Shown: positions 26,176 through 34,385, numbered from the stretch's first letter. The stretch: DNA of 64,000 nucleotides from Arenibacter algicola (GCF_000733925.1 NZ_JPOO01000003.1:2852001-2916000), one strand, 5' to 3'. Numbers and translations: made by a program. Notes: generated from the letters alone by a model not told the origin.

Positions 26176-26640
26176 TTATTCCAATATTGGACTTCTATTT
26201 TTATTTCCTTCTTTTAAAAAGGTAAATTCTTTTTTTTCTTGTTTTGTTACTTGTTTAGTATACTTGACACTTTTGTCCATGCTGCCACGACATTTCTGTC
26301 CAGGCAGCCCGGACACCATTGTCGGGGCAGAGTCGCCAATTTTGAACCCAAAACGTAGCAGACTTCTCAGGTAGCGCTTCCTTCCGTTGAAGGAGGTCTC
26401 CTCTATCCAGCCCAGGGATTTCAGTTCGGAAATGTACCTGCTTACCTGTCGTTCGGAAATGTGAAGGAAGGAGGCGATATACCTGTTGGACATATAGCAT
26501 TCCTTCCCATTTTCGGTAAAGCTATGTATCTCCATAAACAGGATCTTCGCGTACCAGTTCACCTCCTTGTTCAGGTAGATCGATCTGGGTATCCAGATGC
26601 CCTGAAAATTTCTTTCCGTTGGTTCCATGCCGATGGACAT
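26176..26640 (-). CDS. Winged-HTH replication/regulation protein of the element
   Basis: 154 residues. The N-terminal part (FQGIWIPRSIYLNKEVNWYAKILFMEIHSFTENGKECYMSNRYIASFLHISERQVSRYISELKSLGWIE) is a winged helix-turn-helix (HTH_36-like), as found in the N-terminal part of plasmid and phage replication initiators. The C-terminal 60 residues are polar and probably disordered. It sits 4 bp after the excisionase-like gene and 5 bp before the helicase-loader gene. The pair initiator-like HTH plus DnaC-like ATPase is common in Bacteroidota mobile elements. Binding target unknown. Confidence 0.7.
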   Translation of the reverse strand: MSIGMEPTERNFQGIWIPRSIYLNKEVNWYAKILFMEIHSFTENGKECYMSNRYIASFLHISERQVSRYISELKSLGWIEETSFNGRKRYLRSLLRFGFKIGDSAPTMVSGLPGQKCRGSMDKSVKYTKQVTKQEKKEFTFLKEGNKNRSPILE

Positions 26641-26644
26641 CCGT

Positions 26645-26935
26645 TTACCTCCTGTTCTTCAACAGGGACTCGTTGAAACGGTGCTCTAGGGTCTCATCGG
26701 AAAGGTCGGGCTCTCCCAGGAGCCATGCATCGATGGTGTCCTTGTCGAAGAATTTTTGTCTGATATGGGGATTGTTGCCCATAGGGATAAGCTTCTGTTG
26801 GGTAAGCTTGTAGATCTTGCTCTTGGAAAGGCCCGTGTATTGTGCCAGTTCCTCCACATTGAGCGTTTTTTTGTTGTGGGCCAATAGTCCCTTGATCTCT
26901 GTAAGTATCGTTACTACATCATGTTGATTTTCCAT
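26645..26935 (-). CDS. Excisionase-like MerR/HTH_17 DNA-binding protein
   Basis: 96 residues from the ATG at 26935 (MENQHDVVTILTEIKGLL). The reading frame extends to 27019, but the extra residues look non-coding. The core LNVEELAQYTGLSKSKIYKLTQQKLIPMGNNPHIRQKFFDKDTIDAWL is the HTH_17 excisionase fold. Such proteins bend DNA near attachment sites and switch a tyrosine integrase from integration to excision. The partner integrase is at the opposite end of the element (4539-5747), as is normal when an integrated element is drawn linearly. Confidence 0.8.
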   Translation of the reverse strand: MENQHDVVTILTEIKGLLAHNKKTLNVEELAQYTGLSKSKIYKLTQQKLIPMGNNPHIRQKFFDKDTIDAWLLGEPDLSDETLEHRFNESLLKNRR

Positions 26936-27062
26936 TATCGTATTTTTAGGATTTTGAAGAATGTGCAACCGCCCGATTGCTCTTTTGTACGGGACAAACA
27001 TATGGCAACAGATATGCACATGTCAATACGATAATCGGGCCTTGGAAAGGATTATGCTATAA

Positions 27063-27737
27063 TTATGCTTTGCCGAGCATTTGTTTCACCAATTTGCGCT
27101 GGTTCTTGGAGTTTGTCTTTTCCTGATCGGTCTTCCAAGAGGAAAAACTGGACTTTAGGGTATTGGGGTTGATCGGTTCCCCGTTCATCAGAAACGAGTT
27201 TTGTAAAAATTGGAAGAATTCCTGTTTCCGTTCCCCTGTTATCTCGGTAACCCCTCCCACTATGATCTCATCGAACAGGACAAATAGAATGCGGTGGTTT
27301 GCCGATTCCCCGCTCTTGTTGCCCATGGTAAAATTGATCTTGTTGTTGACATTCCTGCCCAAAAGTATGCGTTCGAACTCTTTTCCTCCATCGGGGTCCA
27401 GATCCAGAAGATGGAATCTCATCCTTGACCTCTTTAACCGCTCCATAGCAAATCCATGTCCGTCCTTTGTCATATGGGATTCGGACTCATAAAAAACGGC
27501 CACCCAAAGTATGGCCAGTATCAAAGCCAATAATAGCCCAAGATACAAGGGATAATGGTCGATAAGCGACCTAAAATTGATGACGGCCGAAACAAGAAGT
27601 ATGAACAGGATATATACGCAAACAAGGAAAATAATAAGGTTCCTCCTATTGCCACCGATCCGTTCGTTCAGAAAATCATTGGTGGCGGTCCGTACCTTGG
27701 CAAGTGCCCTACCGGCGTTTTGGATGAATTTTTCCAT
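27063..27737 (-). CDS. Two-helix membrane protein of unknown function at the tRNA end of the element
   Basis: 224 residues. A basic N-terminus (about 1-32) precedes two membrane helices (about 33-55, NLIIFLVCVYILFILLVSAV, and about 65-85, YLGLLLALILAILWVAVF). A soluble C-terminal domain of about 135 residues begins ESESHMTKDGHGF and contains FVLFDEIIVGGVTEITGERKQEFFQF. The tail is Lys-rich. I do not recognise the family. It is the last gene before the attachment site and is separated from the excisionase-like gene by 127 bp, so it may be expressed separately. Position suggests a role in the element's life cycle or in defence, but nothing in the sequence shows it. Confidence 0.65.
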   Translation of the reverse strand: MEKFIQNAGRALAKVRTATNDFLNERIGGNRRNLIIFLVCVYILFILLVSAVINFRSLIDHYPLYLGLLLALILAILWVAVFYESESHMTKDGHGFAMERLKRSRMRFHLLDLDPDGGKEFERILLGRNVNNKINFTMGNKSGESANHRILFVLFDEIIVGGVTEITGERKQEFFQFLQNSFLMNGEPINPNTLKSSFSSWKTDQEKTNSKNQRKLVKQMLGKA

Positions 27738-27795
27738 TGAGATCCAATCTTCCTACCAGTAAATATAATCAAAAGAGAAGAAATGGAACGGAAAA

Positions 27796-27821
27796 TAAAT
27801 GTTGTACCTATGTTGTACCCA
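27796..27821. repeat. Right copy of the 26-bp element-end repeat
   Basis: Identical over 26 bp to 4500-4525 and in the same orientation, with TGTTGTACC twice, 2 bp apart. It lies 47 bp from the 3' end of the intact tRNA. Interpreted as an arm-type integrase binding site at the right end of the element. Confidence 0.65.
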
Positions 27822-27834
27822 TTACGAACAAAAA

Positions 27835-27856
27835 AGCCCTCCCATCTGGGAAGGCT
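27835..27856 (-). terminator. Terminator of the CAU tRNA gene
   Basis: On the minus strand AGCCTTCCC and GGGAGGGCT pair over 9 bp (one G-T) around the loop AGAT and are followed by TTTTTT. It lies 12 bp beyond the tRNA 3' end. It is different in sequence from the terminator at 4310-4335, as expected if each island brought its own. Confidence 0.8.
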
Positions 27857-27868
27857 TGATTTTACTAG

Positions 27869-27942
27869 TGGTCCCACCTGGGCTCGAACCAGGGACCACC
27901 TGATTATGAGTCAGGTGCTCTAACCAACTGAGCTATAGGACC
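27869..27942 (-). tRNA. tRNA with anticodon CAU (tRNA-Ile2 favoured over tRNA-Met)
   Basis: A complete 74-nt cloverleaf: acceptor GGTCCTA/TGGGACC, D arm GCTC...GAGC, anticodon arm CCTGA-CTCATAA-TCAGG, T arm CCTGG-TTCGAGC-CCAGG and discriminator A. CCA is not encoded. The anticodon CAU fits elongator Met or, after lysidine modification, minor Ile. C4-G69 and C5-G68 in the acceptor stem are features reported as TilS identity elements of E. coli tRNA-Ile2, which favours Ile2; this is not decisive. The gene serves as the attachment site of the PUL element, which supplied its present 3' half. Confidence 0.93.
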
Positions 27943-27950
27943 GTTTTTTG

Positions 27951-27993
27951 GTACTCTAACCTCCCAATAATTATCGGGATGAGCTATAAGACC
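27951..27993 (-). pseudogene. Degenerate tRNA 5'-half remnant
   Basis: Just upstream of the intact tRNA the minus strand reads GGTCTTATAGCTCA, then a near-palindrome (TCCCGATAATTATTGGGA), then GGTTAGAGTACC. The two flanking pieces match the 5' part of the intact tRNA with two changes; the palindrome stands in place of part of the D loop. It has no anticodon arm and cannot be a tRNA. Confidence 0.5.
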
Positions 27994-28144
27994 ATTTCCT
28001 TTTTTGCTTCTTGTATCAAATACGCTTATTTGAAAAAGCAATCGGGAACCGCAAATTGCGGATGCAATATTACTACTTATTTTCCAACACTGCAAACAAA
28101 ATTGGAAGCTTAATAATGCGTATTTATTCATTTGCCCGCAAATA

Positions 28145-28573
28145 TCATTCCTTCCTGCTTTCAAGTTTTGATAAAGGGTCTTCCTGACAGAGCTCTATCA
28201 ACACTCCATTAGTGCCCTTGGGATGTAAAAAAGCTACCAGTTTGTTGTCCGCTCCCTTTTTGGGAATTTTATTCAAGACCGTAAATCCTTCATGGGTCAA
28301 ACGCTCTATTTCAGCCACTATATCATCCACCGCAAAGGCAATATGATGTACCCCCTCTCCCCTCTTCGCCAGAAATTTGGCAACAGGGCTATTGTCATCC
28401 AAAGCCTGCAATAACTCAATCTTATTGGGACCTGCTTTAAAAAAAGAGGTCTTTACTCCTTCCGATGCTACTTCCTCGATCTTATAATGGGGCACCCCCA
28501 ATATTTTTTCGAACAAGGCATTGGAGACCTCCAAATCATGTACCGCTATACCCAAATGTTCAATTTTCTTCAT
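28145..28573 (-). CDS. mce: Methylmalonyl-CoA epimerase
   Basis: 142 residues from the ATG at 28573; a GTG two codons upstream (28579) is an alternative. VOC-fold protein with the typical paired beta-alpha-beta modules: KIEHLGIAVHDLEVSNALFEKILG at the start and GEGVHHIAFAVDDI near residue 80. The metal ligands expected in epimerases are visible as the first His (HLGIAV), the mid-protein Glu (KIELLQ) and His (HHIAFAV), with a final Glu (LIELCQ). It interconverts (R)- and (S)-methylmalonyl-CoA in propionate metabolism. It marks the start of conserved chromosome to the right of the tRNA. It may be divergently transcribed from rbfA. Confidence 0.9.
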   Translation of the reverse strand: MKKIEHLGIAVHDLEVSNALFEKILGVPHYKIEEVASEGVKTSFFKAGPNKIELLQALDDNSPVAKFLAKRGEGVHHIAFAVDDIVAEIERLTHEGFTVLNKIPKKGADNKLVAFLHPKGTNGVLIELCQEDPLSKLESRKE

Positions 28574-28706
28574 ATTCACCCTAATTATACTGTCCCAGAT
28601 TTATTGTATTCCCCTATGCCCTCAGCTCCCTTATATCAAAAATATCATATTCCACATTATCTAAGGCTAATCCTTGCCCAATCATAGAATCTATATAAAT
28701 ATATCG

Positions 28707-28714
28707 TATTTTTG
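28707..28714 (+). promoter_or_regulatory. -7 box directly before rbfA
   Basis: TATTTTTG matches TAnnTTTG exactly and ends only 4 bp before the chosen rbfA start. Transcription from it would give a leaderless or nearly leaderless mRNA. No good -33 element was found at the usual spacing. Confidence 0.4.
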
Positions 28715-28718
28715 TGCC

Positions 28719-29111
28719 ATGGAGACACAAAGACAGAAGAAAATAGGTGGGGTCATACAAAAGGATATCGCGGATATTTTACAACGTGCTGCTACCGACG
28801 GCGGACTAAAAGGTACGCTAATTTCGGTATCCAAAGTGTCGGTCACTACAGACCTTTCCATCGCCAAAATATATGTAAGCATTTTTCCTGCCACCAAGGG
28901 CAAGGAATTATTGGAAGGTATTAAATCCAATCAGCCCATGATAAAACATGAACTGGCACAGCGTACTAGGCATCAGTTAAGAAGGGTTCCTGAACTTTTA
29001 TTCTTCCTGGACGATTCCTTGGAGTATATAGACGGCATTGAAAAATCGCTTAAGGGCGAAGAAAATCCTGTTAAGAATCCTGATCTACTGGAAAAAAGGA
29101 AAAAATCATAA
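28719..29111 (+). CDS. rbfA: Ribosome-binding factor A
   Basis: 130 residues. I chose the ATG at 28719 (METQRQKKIGG) over the frame's TTG-type upstream extension, because RbfA proteins begin close to this point and the upstream residues have no family character. The KH-like domain shows QKDIADILQR, TLISVSKVSVTTDLSIAKIYVSIFP and the late RRVPELLFFLDDSLEY motif typical of RbfA. It binds the 30S subunit and helps 16S 5'-end maturation. Two bases separate its stop from the TTG start of the following permease gene, so they are one operon. Confidence 0.92.
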   Translation: METQRQKKIGGVIQKDIADILQRAATDGGLKGTLISVSKVSVTTDLSIAKIYVSIFPATKGKELLEGIKSNQPMIKHELAQRTRHQLRRVPELLFFLDDSLEYIDGIEKSLKGEENPVKNPDLLEKRKKS

Positions 29112-29113
29112 GA

Positions 29114-30322
29114 TTGAACTTCCCTTTATACATAGCAAAGCGGTACTTGCGTTCCAAGAGTAGCCAAAATGCGGTAAACATTATCAATTTTATTACCTTT
29201 CTGGTCATCGTTATTGGATCGGCAGCGCTTTTTATCGTGCTTTCCGGTTTTGCCGGACTAAAAACCTTTAGCCTTTCCTATACCAATATGGTGGACCCCG
29301 ATCTTAAGGCCTTGCCACTAACGGGGAAATTCTTTAGCGTATCGGAATCCCAGGACCAAGCACTTCAACAACTGCAGGACGTAGCAGCCTATTCGAAGGA
29401 AATTGAGGAAAAAGTCTATCTGACCCATGACCAAAAAGCGCATATTGCCTATATAAAAGGAATAGATTCTACCTTTTTGCAAACTACCCCCATAGATAGT
29501 AGCCTTTATTTTTATGGCGACTGGGCCATAAACGGACTACAAGGGGTTGCTGGACAGGGAATTGTAAGTCTATTGGGATTGAGCATCAACAATTTTAGGA
29601 GTCCGTTGGTGATTCGTGTCCCCAAACCGGGCAAGGGCCTATTGGGCCAACGCTTGTTAAAGGACAGCTATAATGAGACCAACTTGGTCATTAGTGGAAT
29701 CTACCAAATTGAAGAGGAGTTGGATAGAAAATATATTTTTGCCGATCTACCCATGGTACAGGCCCTACTGGAAAAGGACAGTACACAGTTTTCGGGAATA
29801 AATTTTAAATTCAAGGAAGGCGCCAATATTGCTGATCTGCGGCAAAAAATTGAAGCTATTTTTCCAACTCAGGTCGTTTTAAAGGACCGCAGGGAATTGA
29901 ACAGTACCCTGTATAGAATGCTAAACACGGAGAACCTGGCAACCTATCTTATTTTTACCCTAGTACTTATCATTGCCCTTTTTAATGTGGTAGGTGCCAT
30001 TATCATGATGATTCTGGACAAACAGCAGAATTCCAAGACCTTGTACAACTTGGGCACGACCATTAAGTCGCTTCGTAAAATATACTTTGTTCAGGGTATA
30101 TTGGTAACAGGAATGGGCGGTTTGATCGGCGTGTTTTTGGGTTCCTTGTTGATTTGGTCCCAATTGGCCTTTGGTTGGTTAAAAATAACTCCTAGCCTGT
30201 CCTATCCAGTGGAGTACAACTTGATCAATGTTCTAATCGTATTGGCCACCATTATTGTACTGGGCATAATTGCCTCCTTGATTGCCAGCAGTAGGATCAA
30301 TAAAAAATTAATAGCACATTAA
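29114..30322 (+). CDS. LolC/FtsX-family ABC transporter permease
   Basis: 402 residues starting with TTG, the only sensible start (MNFPLYIAKRYLRSKSSQNAVNIIN). Topology is one N-terminal membrane helix (about 22-45), a large extracytoplasmic MacB-type domain (about 50-265), and three C-terminal helices in the FtsX domain (about 275-390). This is the LolC/E layout of lipoprotein-releasing or MacB-type permeases; the ATPase subunit is not next to it. It follows rbfA by 2 bp, an arrangement I regard as usual in Flavobacteria. Its 3' end overlaps the convergent dusB gene by 4 bp. Confidence 0.85.
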   Translation: MNFPLYIAKRYLRSKSSQNAVNIINFITFLVIVIGSAALFIVLSGFAGLKTFSLSYTNMVDPDLKALPLTGKFFSVSESQDQALQQLQDVAAYSKEIEEKVYLTHDQKAHIAYIKGIDSTFLQTTPIDSSLYFYGDWAINGLQGVAGQGIVSLLGLSINNFRSPLVIRVPKPGKGLLGQRLLKDSYNETNLVISGIYQIEEELDRKYIFADLPMVQALLEKDSTQFSGINFKFKEGANIADLRQKIEAIFPTQVVLKDRRELNSTLYRMLNTENLATYLIFTLVLIIALFNVVGAIIMMILDKQQNSKTLYNLGTTIKSLRKIYFVQGILVTGMGGLIGVFLGSLLIWSQLAFGWLKITPSLSYPVEYNLINVLIVLATIIVLGIIASLIASSRINKKLIAH

Positions 30323-31314
30323 CCTACGAATTCGAAATCCCCGAATTTTTCCATTACCTCATCAAAAGCCTCAAAAACATCTACAGAATGGTCACTGGTG
30401 ACCATCTTCATTCGGTACTCCTTAAAATTGGGTATACCCTTAAAATAATTGGTATAGTGCCTACGGGTCTCAAAAACCCCCAGCTGTTCCCCTTTCCAGT
30501 CTATGGCCATTTGTAAATGACGGCGTGCAGCATTAACGCGCTCCTCCATAGTTGGTGGTGCGGCATGGGTGCCTGTTTTAAAAAAGTGCTTCACTTCCTT
30601 AAAGAACCAAGGATAGCCTATACTGGCACGGCCTATCATGGCTCCGTCCAAGCCATATTCGTCCCTCATTTTCATAGCCATTTCAGGGCTGTCCACATCA
30701 CCATTCCCAAAAACCGGAATATGCATCCGCTGGTTGTTCTTTACCTCCGCTATAGGTCTCCAATCGGCCTCTCCCTTGTACATCTGTACCCGGGTTCTGC
30801 CATGAATGGAAATGGCCTTGCAACCTACATCTTGTAGACGCTCCGCCACCTCAACTATTTTGATGGAATCAGAATCCCAACCCAAACGCGTTTTTACCGT
30901 AATGGGTAGTTTGGTATGCTCTACCATAGCCTTGGTCAAAGAAACCATTAGGTCTATATCCTTAAGGATTCCGGCACCTGCACCTTTACTTACTACTTTT
31001 TTGACGGGACAGCCAAAGTTGATATCAATAATATCCGGCCCGGACTTTTCCACTATCTCTACAGATTGAAGCATGGAGTCCAAATTGGCCCCAAAAATCT
31101 GTATCCCCACAGGACGTTCCTTTTCATAAATATCCAACTTCATGACGCTTTTGGCGGCATCGCGAATTAGTCCTTCCGAGGAAATAAATTCGGTATATAC
31201 CACATCTGCACCCTGCTCCTTGCACAAGGCGCGGAAAGGTGGGTCACTAACATCTTCCATTGGCGCAAGCAGCAATGGGAAATCCGGTAATTGAATGTCT
31301 CCTATTTTAGGCAC
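30319..31314 (-). CDS. dusB: tRNA-dihydrouridine synthase B
   Basis: 331 residues, TIM-barrel flavoenzyme that reduces uridines in the tRNA D loop. Family landmarks: PLLLAPMEDVSDPPFR at the N-terminus, the catalytic-cysteine motif DINFGCPVKKVVSKGAGA, TVKTRLGWD, ISIHGRTRVQMYKGEADW and GNGDVDSPE with GAMIGRASIGYPWFF. Length is normal for the family. Convergent overlap of 4 bp with the LolC-like gene. Confidence 0.95.
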   Translation of the reverse strand: MPKIGDIQLPDFPLLLAPMEDVSDPPFRALCKEQGADVVYTEFISSEGLIRDAAKSVMKLDIYEKERPVGIQIFGANLDSMLQSVEIVEKSGPDIIDINFGCPVKKVVSKGAGAGILKDIDLMVSLTKAMVEHTKLPITVKTRLGWDSDSIKIVEVAERLQDVGCKAISIHGRTRVQMYKGEADWRPIAEVKNNQRMHIPVFGNGDVDSPEMAMKMRDEYGLDGAMIGRASIGYPWFFKEVKHFFKTGTHAAPPTMEERVNAARRHLQMAIDWKGEQLGVFETRRHYTNYFKGIPNFKEYRMKMVTSDHSVDVFEAFDEVMEKFGDFEFVG

Positions 31315-31342
31315 AGTATATATCCTTTAAATTTTGGGACTG

Positions 31343-31350
31343 CAAAATTA
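31343..31350 (-). promoter_or_regulatory. -7 promoter box of dusB
   Basis: The minus strand reads TAATTTTG, an exact TAnnTTTG match, 29 bp upstream of dusB, with TTTA (near TTTG) 19 bp further upstream at 31370-31373. The spacing is as in Bacteroidota promoters. Confidence 0.5.
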
Positions 31351-31491
31351 CTGAAAAATTCTATAATCCTAAATTTCAAGGGATAAGAATAGTATAACAG
31401 CTAAACGAAACTAATAACAAAATTCAATTTTAGATATATTTCGATCTTAATATTGCATTGGGAAATTTAATTATAAAGTACATTAGCCCCT

Positions 31492-31776
31492 ATGTTATCT
31501 CTTATCTTTCTGCCATACGAACCAATTCTGTTTGGAATAAAAGTCAATGCACATATAGTGCTGGAATATTTGGCCTTTTTTGTAGGGTTTCTATATTATC
31601 CCTATTTAAAAAAGCACACAACCGATAGCATCTCCACCAATAACCTTTTGTCCATCATAATTGGCTCCATATTTGGGGCCTTATTCCTCTATAGCCACTA
31701 AGATTTTTTTATATTGACCGGTATTTATATGCTGGTCAGCCTAGGGGTTTGTGGAGCACTAATAGGAGGTTTTTAG
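31492..31776 (+). pseudogene. Remnant of a membrane protein, Lgt-like
   Basis: A 69-codon frame (MLSLIFLPYEPILFGIKVNAHIVLEYLAFFVGFLYYPYLKKH...) ends at a TAA at 31699. The same frame continues as a hydrophobic stretch (IYMLVSLGVCGALIGGF) to a TAG at 31774. The first part resembles the N-terminus of prolipoprotein diacylglyceryl transferase-like proteins and the second part the GGLIG-type segment that should come much later. So the middle is missing and the gene is decayed. The end overlaps the convergent outer-membrane gene by 4 bp. Confidence 0.5.
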
Positions 31777-34175
31777 AGCCTGTCCCTTTCATCCGTATCT
31801 TTGGATTTGTAGTTGTCCCTTATCTTCATATTGCCAAAGTTGTACCTAAATCCAAGTGAAAATACCCTCCCGTCCGGTTTATAAATAGATGTATTATCCT
31901 GATTACCGTATTTACGGGTGTTTGTTAGTTTAAACTGCTTGAGAATATCGGAAAGGCCCATAGTTATGGTTCCTTTTTTGCCCCAAATATTCTTTTTCAC
32001 GGAGATCCCCCATTCATTGTAGTATTCCTGTCTCGAATTCCCGATCACGATAGGGGAAACATAACTGTAATTAAGGCTGGCCGTTAAAGATCGGTCTTCC
32101 AGCAGGGTAAAATTGTTATTCAATTGAACCAAGAGTGTCCACTGTCCCTGGTCCAAGCTTTGTTGCGATAGAATATCGGTAAAACGCTCCGCCCCATAGT
32201 AGTAGGAAGATAGGAAATAAGTGTCCCAGAAATTGGATATCTCCTTCCTATAAATAAAATCCAAGCCATAGGCCAACTCCCTATCAACATTATCCGTAAT
32301 AAATCTTAGCAGATTGCTTTCATTGTCCTGAAAGGTCAACAAACGCATAATATTCCGGTGATATCTATAAAAAAGCTCAAAGGTGTAATCCCTATCATAG
32401 GTATATGATAAAATCACTGAATTCTTAAAGGAAGGCTGCAGATTTACATTGCCTTCCACCACGGAATTATTACTTTGAAATACCTGAAAAGGATTAATCT
32501 TATTATAGCTGGGCCTGATGATGCTTCTTTTGTAACTGGCCCCCAATCTATGCTTTACATTGGGGTTAAATTGTAAAAATAGTGTAGGGAACAATTCCAA
32601 ATAATGATTTTTAATCTTGTCCGTGCTTAAACTAAAATCCCCTTTTGTATCCGTATATTCCGCTCTTAGCCCAGATTTGAACGTCCAATTATTCCATTTT
32701 GCATCGAAACTGGCGTAGCCGGCAAGAATTGCTTCATCGTAAAAAAATGTTCCCTCCTCCGTAGACTCAATGCCTTCCTGATCCCGGTCAAAACCTTCTT
32801 GGGCAATATAACTTTCAGAATCTATTAGGGCATACTTTATTCCCGATTCAAAATTGGCACCCTCCCCAACGGGAGAGACAAAATCTGCCTGCGCACTGTA
32901 CAAATCAGTGTTCTGCCTATTGAAGGTATTAAAATTGTTCTCCCCAACTATGGCCCGGTTACCATCGTAAAAATCGGTTTCCAATTCCTGGTCTTTATCA
33001 TAATCATAATGGGTGTAATGGACATTCACCGCCAGTTTGGAGCCTTGGTCGTTAAAGTTGTGTTTATAATCCAAATAGAAGGCAGCGTTGATCGATTCAA
33101 ATTTGCCATTGTTCAAGGTGTAAAAACCTGAAGTACTGCCATCATTGGCGTCCAAAATTTGAGTGTCGGACAAATCCCTTGTCAAATAAGAGGGTGTTAA
33201 TGTGGCAATGGAAGAAAAACTGATGGTATTATTGTCGTCAAAAGCATAATCCACAAAGGCACTGGTATTGTGCTTTTTACTTCTATAGATGACCTCCAGA
33301 TCTGAAGTCCAGGTATCCCTAATCTGGCCATCCTCAATAAAATTGGTGATATCCGTATAATTTGTTAATATCTTGTTTTGAGAATAACTATAATTAAAAG
33401 AGGCTTCCAATTGCTTGCTCTTAAAAAAGTGTCCAGTACCAAACATTTGCCGTGGAAATACTGCCTGACTATATTTATTATATATGGCTCCGTTATAGCC
33501 TGCAATTAAATTCTTTTTCATTTTAATATTGATCAAGGTCCCACCTTCGGCATCATATTTTGCTGGGGGTGTTGTTATCACCTCAATAGACTGTACCCCT
33601 TTTGCCGAAGTACCACTTAATAGATTAAGAATATCTTCCGGCGGAAGGTTCACTTTCTTATCGTTGATCATTATTTGAACCCCGCTCTCCCCTTTCACCT
33701 TAATCTCATCGTTCATAACAAATACGGTTGGAGTACTCTTGAGAACATCCCATAAGTCCGAATCTGAAAGCGCCGTGTTCTCAATATTAAAGACCAAGCG
33801 ATCTACCTTTTGTTCCAATGTTGGTTTTTGGGAGACTACGACCACCTCATTCAATTCCTGGCCTTTATCATCTATAAAGAGAGGCCCTATGTCCAAATCG
33901 GAATTTACCTCTATCAATTTATAATTGGAATAGTTTCCTATATAACTGGCACGCATTAAATATTGATTGCCGATTATATCATCAAAAGAAAAAAAACCTT
34001 TTTCATCGGATGCAGCACCTTTAAAAAAACTGGTATCGGATACTTTATAAAGTAGTATATTTGCAAAAGCTAACTCGGTACCATCTGTTTGCTTAACATG
34101 GCCTGAAACCTTGTATTCCTGCCCCACCAACGGGATGCAAACTAGTAGAAAGAATAGGGGCGAAACCTTTAACAT
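31773..34175 (-). CDS. Outer-membrane beta-barrel protein (TonB-receptor-like, OMP_b-brl_3)
   Basis: Predicted 800 residues from the ATG at 34175, which gives a clean signal peptide (MLKVSPLFFLLVCIPLVGQ). ATGs at 34193 and 34253 are alternatives. A carboxypeptidase-regulatory-like domain (about 20-100: KVSGHVKQTDGTELAFANILLYK) is followed by a plug-like domain (ELNEVVVVSQKPTLEQKVDRLVFNIENTALS and VQIMINDKKVNL) and a long barrel with an outer-membrane beta-barrel family C-terminus (VFSLGFRYNFGNMK). Members are common in Bacteroidota, usually not paired with SusD and with unknown ligands. It stands alone here. Confidence 0.85.
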   Translation of the reverse strand: MLKVSPLFFLLVCIPLVGQEYKVSGHVKQTDGTELAFANILLYKVSDTSFFKGAASDEKGFFSFDDIIGNQYLMRASYIGNYSNYKLIEVNSDLDIGPLFIDDKGQELNEVVVVSQKPTLEQKVDRLVFNIENTALSDSDLWDVLKSTPTVFVMNDEIKVKGESGVQIMINDKKVNLPPEDILNLLSGTSAKGVQSIEVITTPPAKYDAEGGTLINIKMKKNLIAGYNGAIYNKYSQAVFPRQMFGTGHFFKSKQLEASFNYSYSQNKILTNYTDITNFIEDGQIRDTWTSDLEVIYRSKKHNTSAFVDYAFDDNNTISFSSIATLTPSYLTRDLSDTQILDANDGSTSGFYTLNNGKFESINAAFYLDYKHNFNDQGSKLAVNVHYTHYDYDKDQELETDFYDGNRAIVGENNFNTFNRQNTDLYSAQADFVSPVGEGANFESGIKYALIDSESYIAQEGFDRDQEGIESTEEGTFFYDEAILAGYASFDAKWNNWTFKSGLRAEYTDTKGDFSLSTDKIKNHYLELFPTLFLQFNPNVKHRLGASYKRSIIRPSYNKINPFQVFQSNNSVVEGNVNLQPSFKNSVILSYTYDRDYTFELFYRYHRNIMRLLTFQDNESNLLRFITDNVDRELAYGLDFIYRKEISNFWDTYFLSSYYYGAERFTDILSQQSLDQGQWTLLVQLNNNFTLLEDRSLTASLNYSYVSPIVIGNSRQEYYNEWGISVKKNIWGKKGTITMGLSDILKQFKLTNTRKYGNQDNTSIYKPDGRVFSLGFRYNFGNMKIRDNYKSKDTDERDRL

Positions 34176-34385
34176 TGTCACAAACAGTGGCATATCCGTT
34201 ATAAAAAAATTTAAAGTTAACTTTTTATTAACAACCCACAATGGTTTCTCCAAAATTTGTAGTAAAAATCTACAAACCGTCCATTTATCACTAGAAATTC
34301 CTCGATATCATCTACCAAATTATATCCCTGTAGAAGCATAAAAACCGCTCTGGAGATTTTTACTTTAAAAATCATGGATAAAGCC

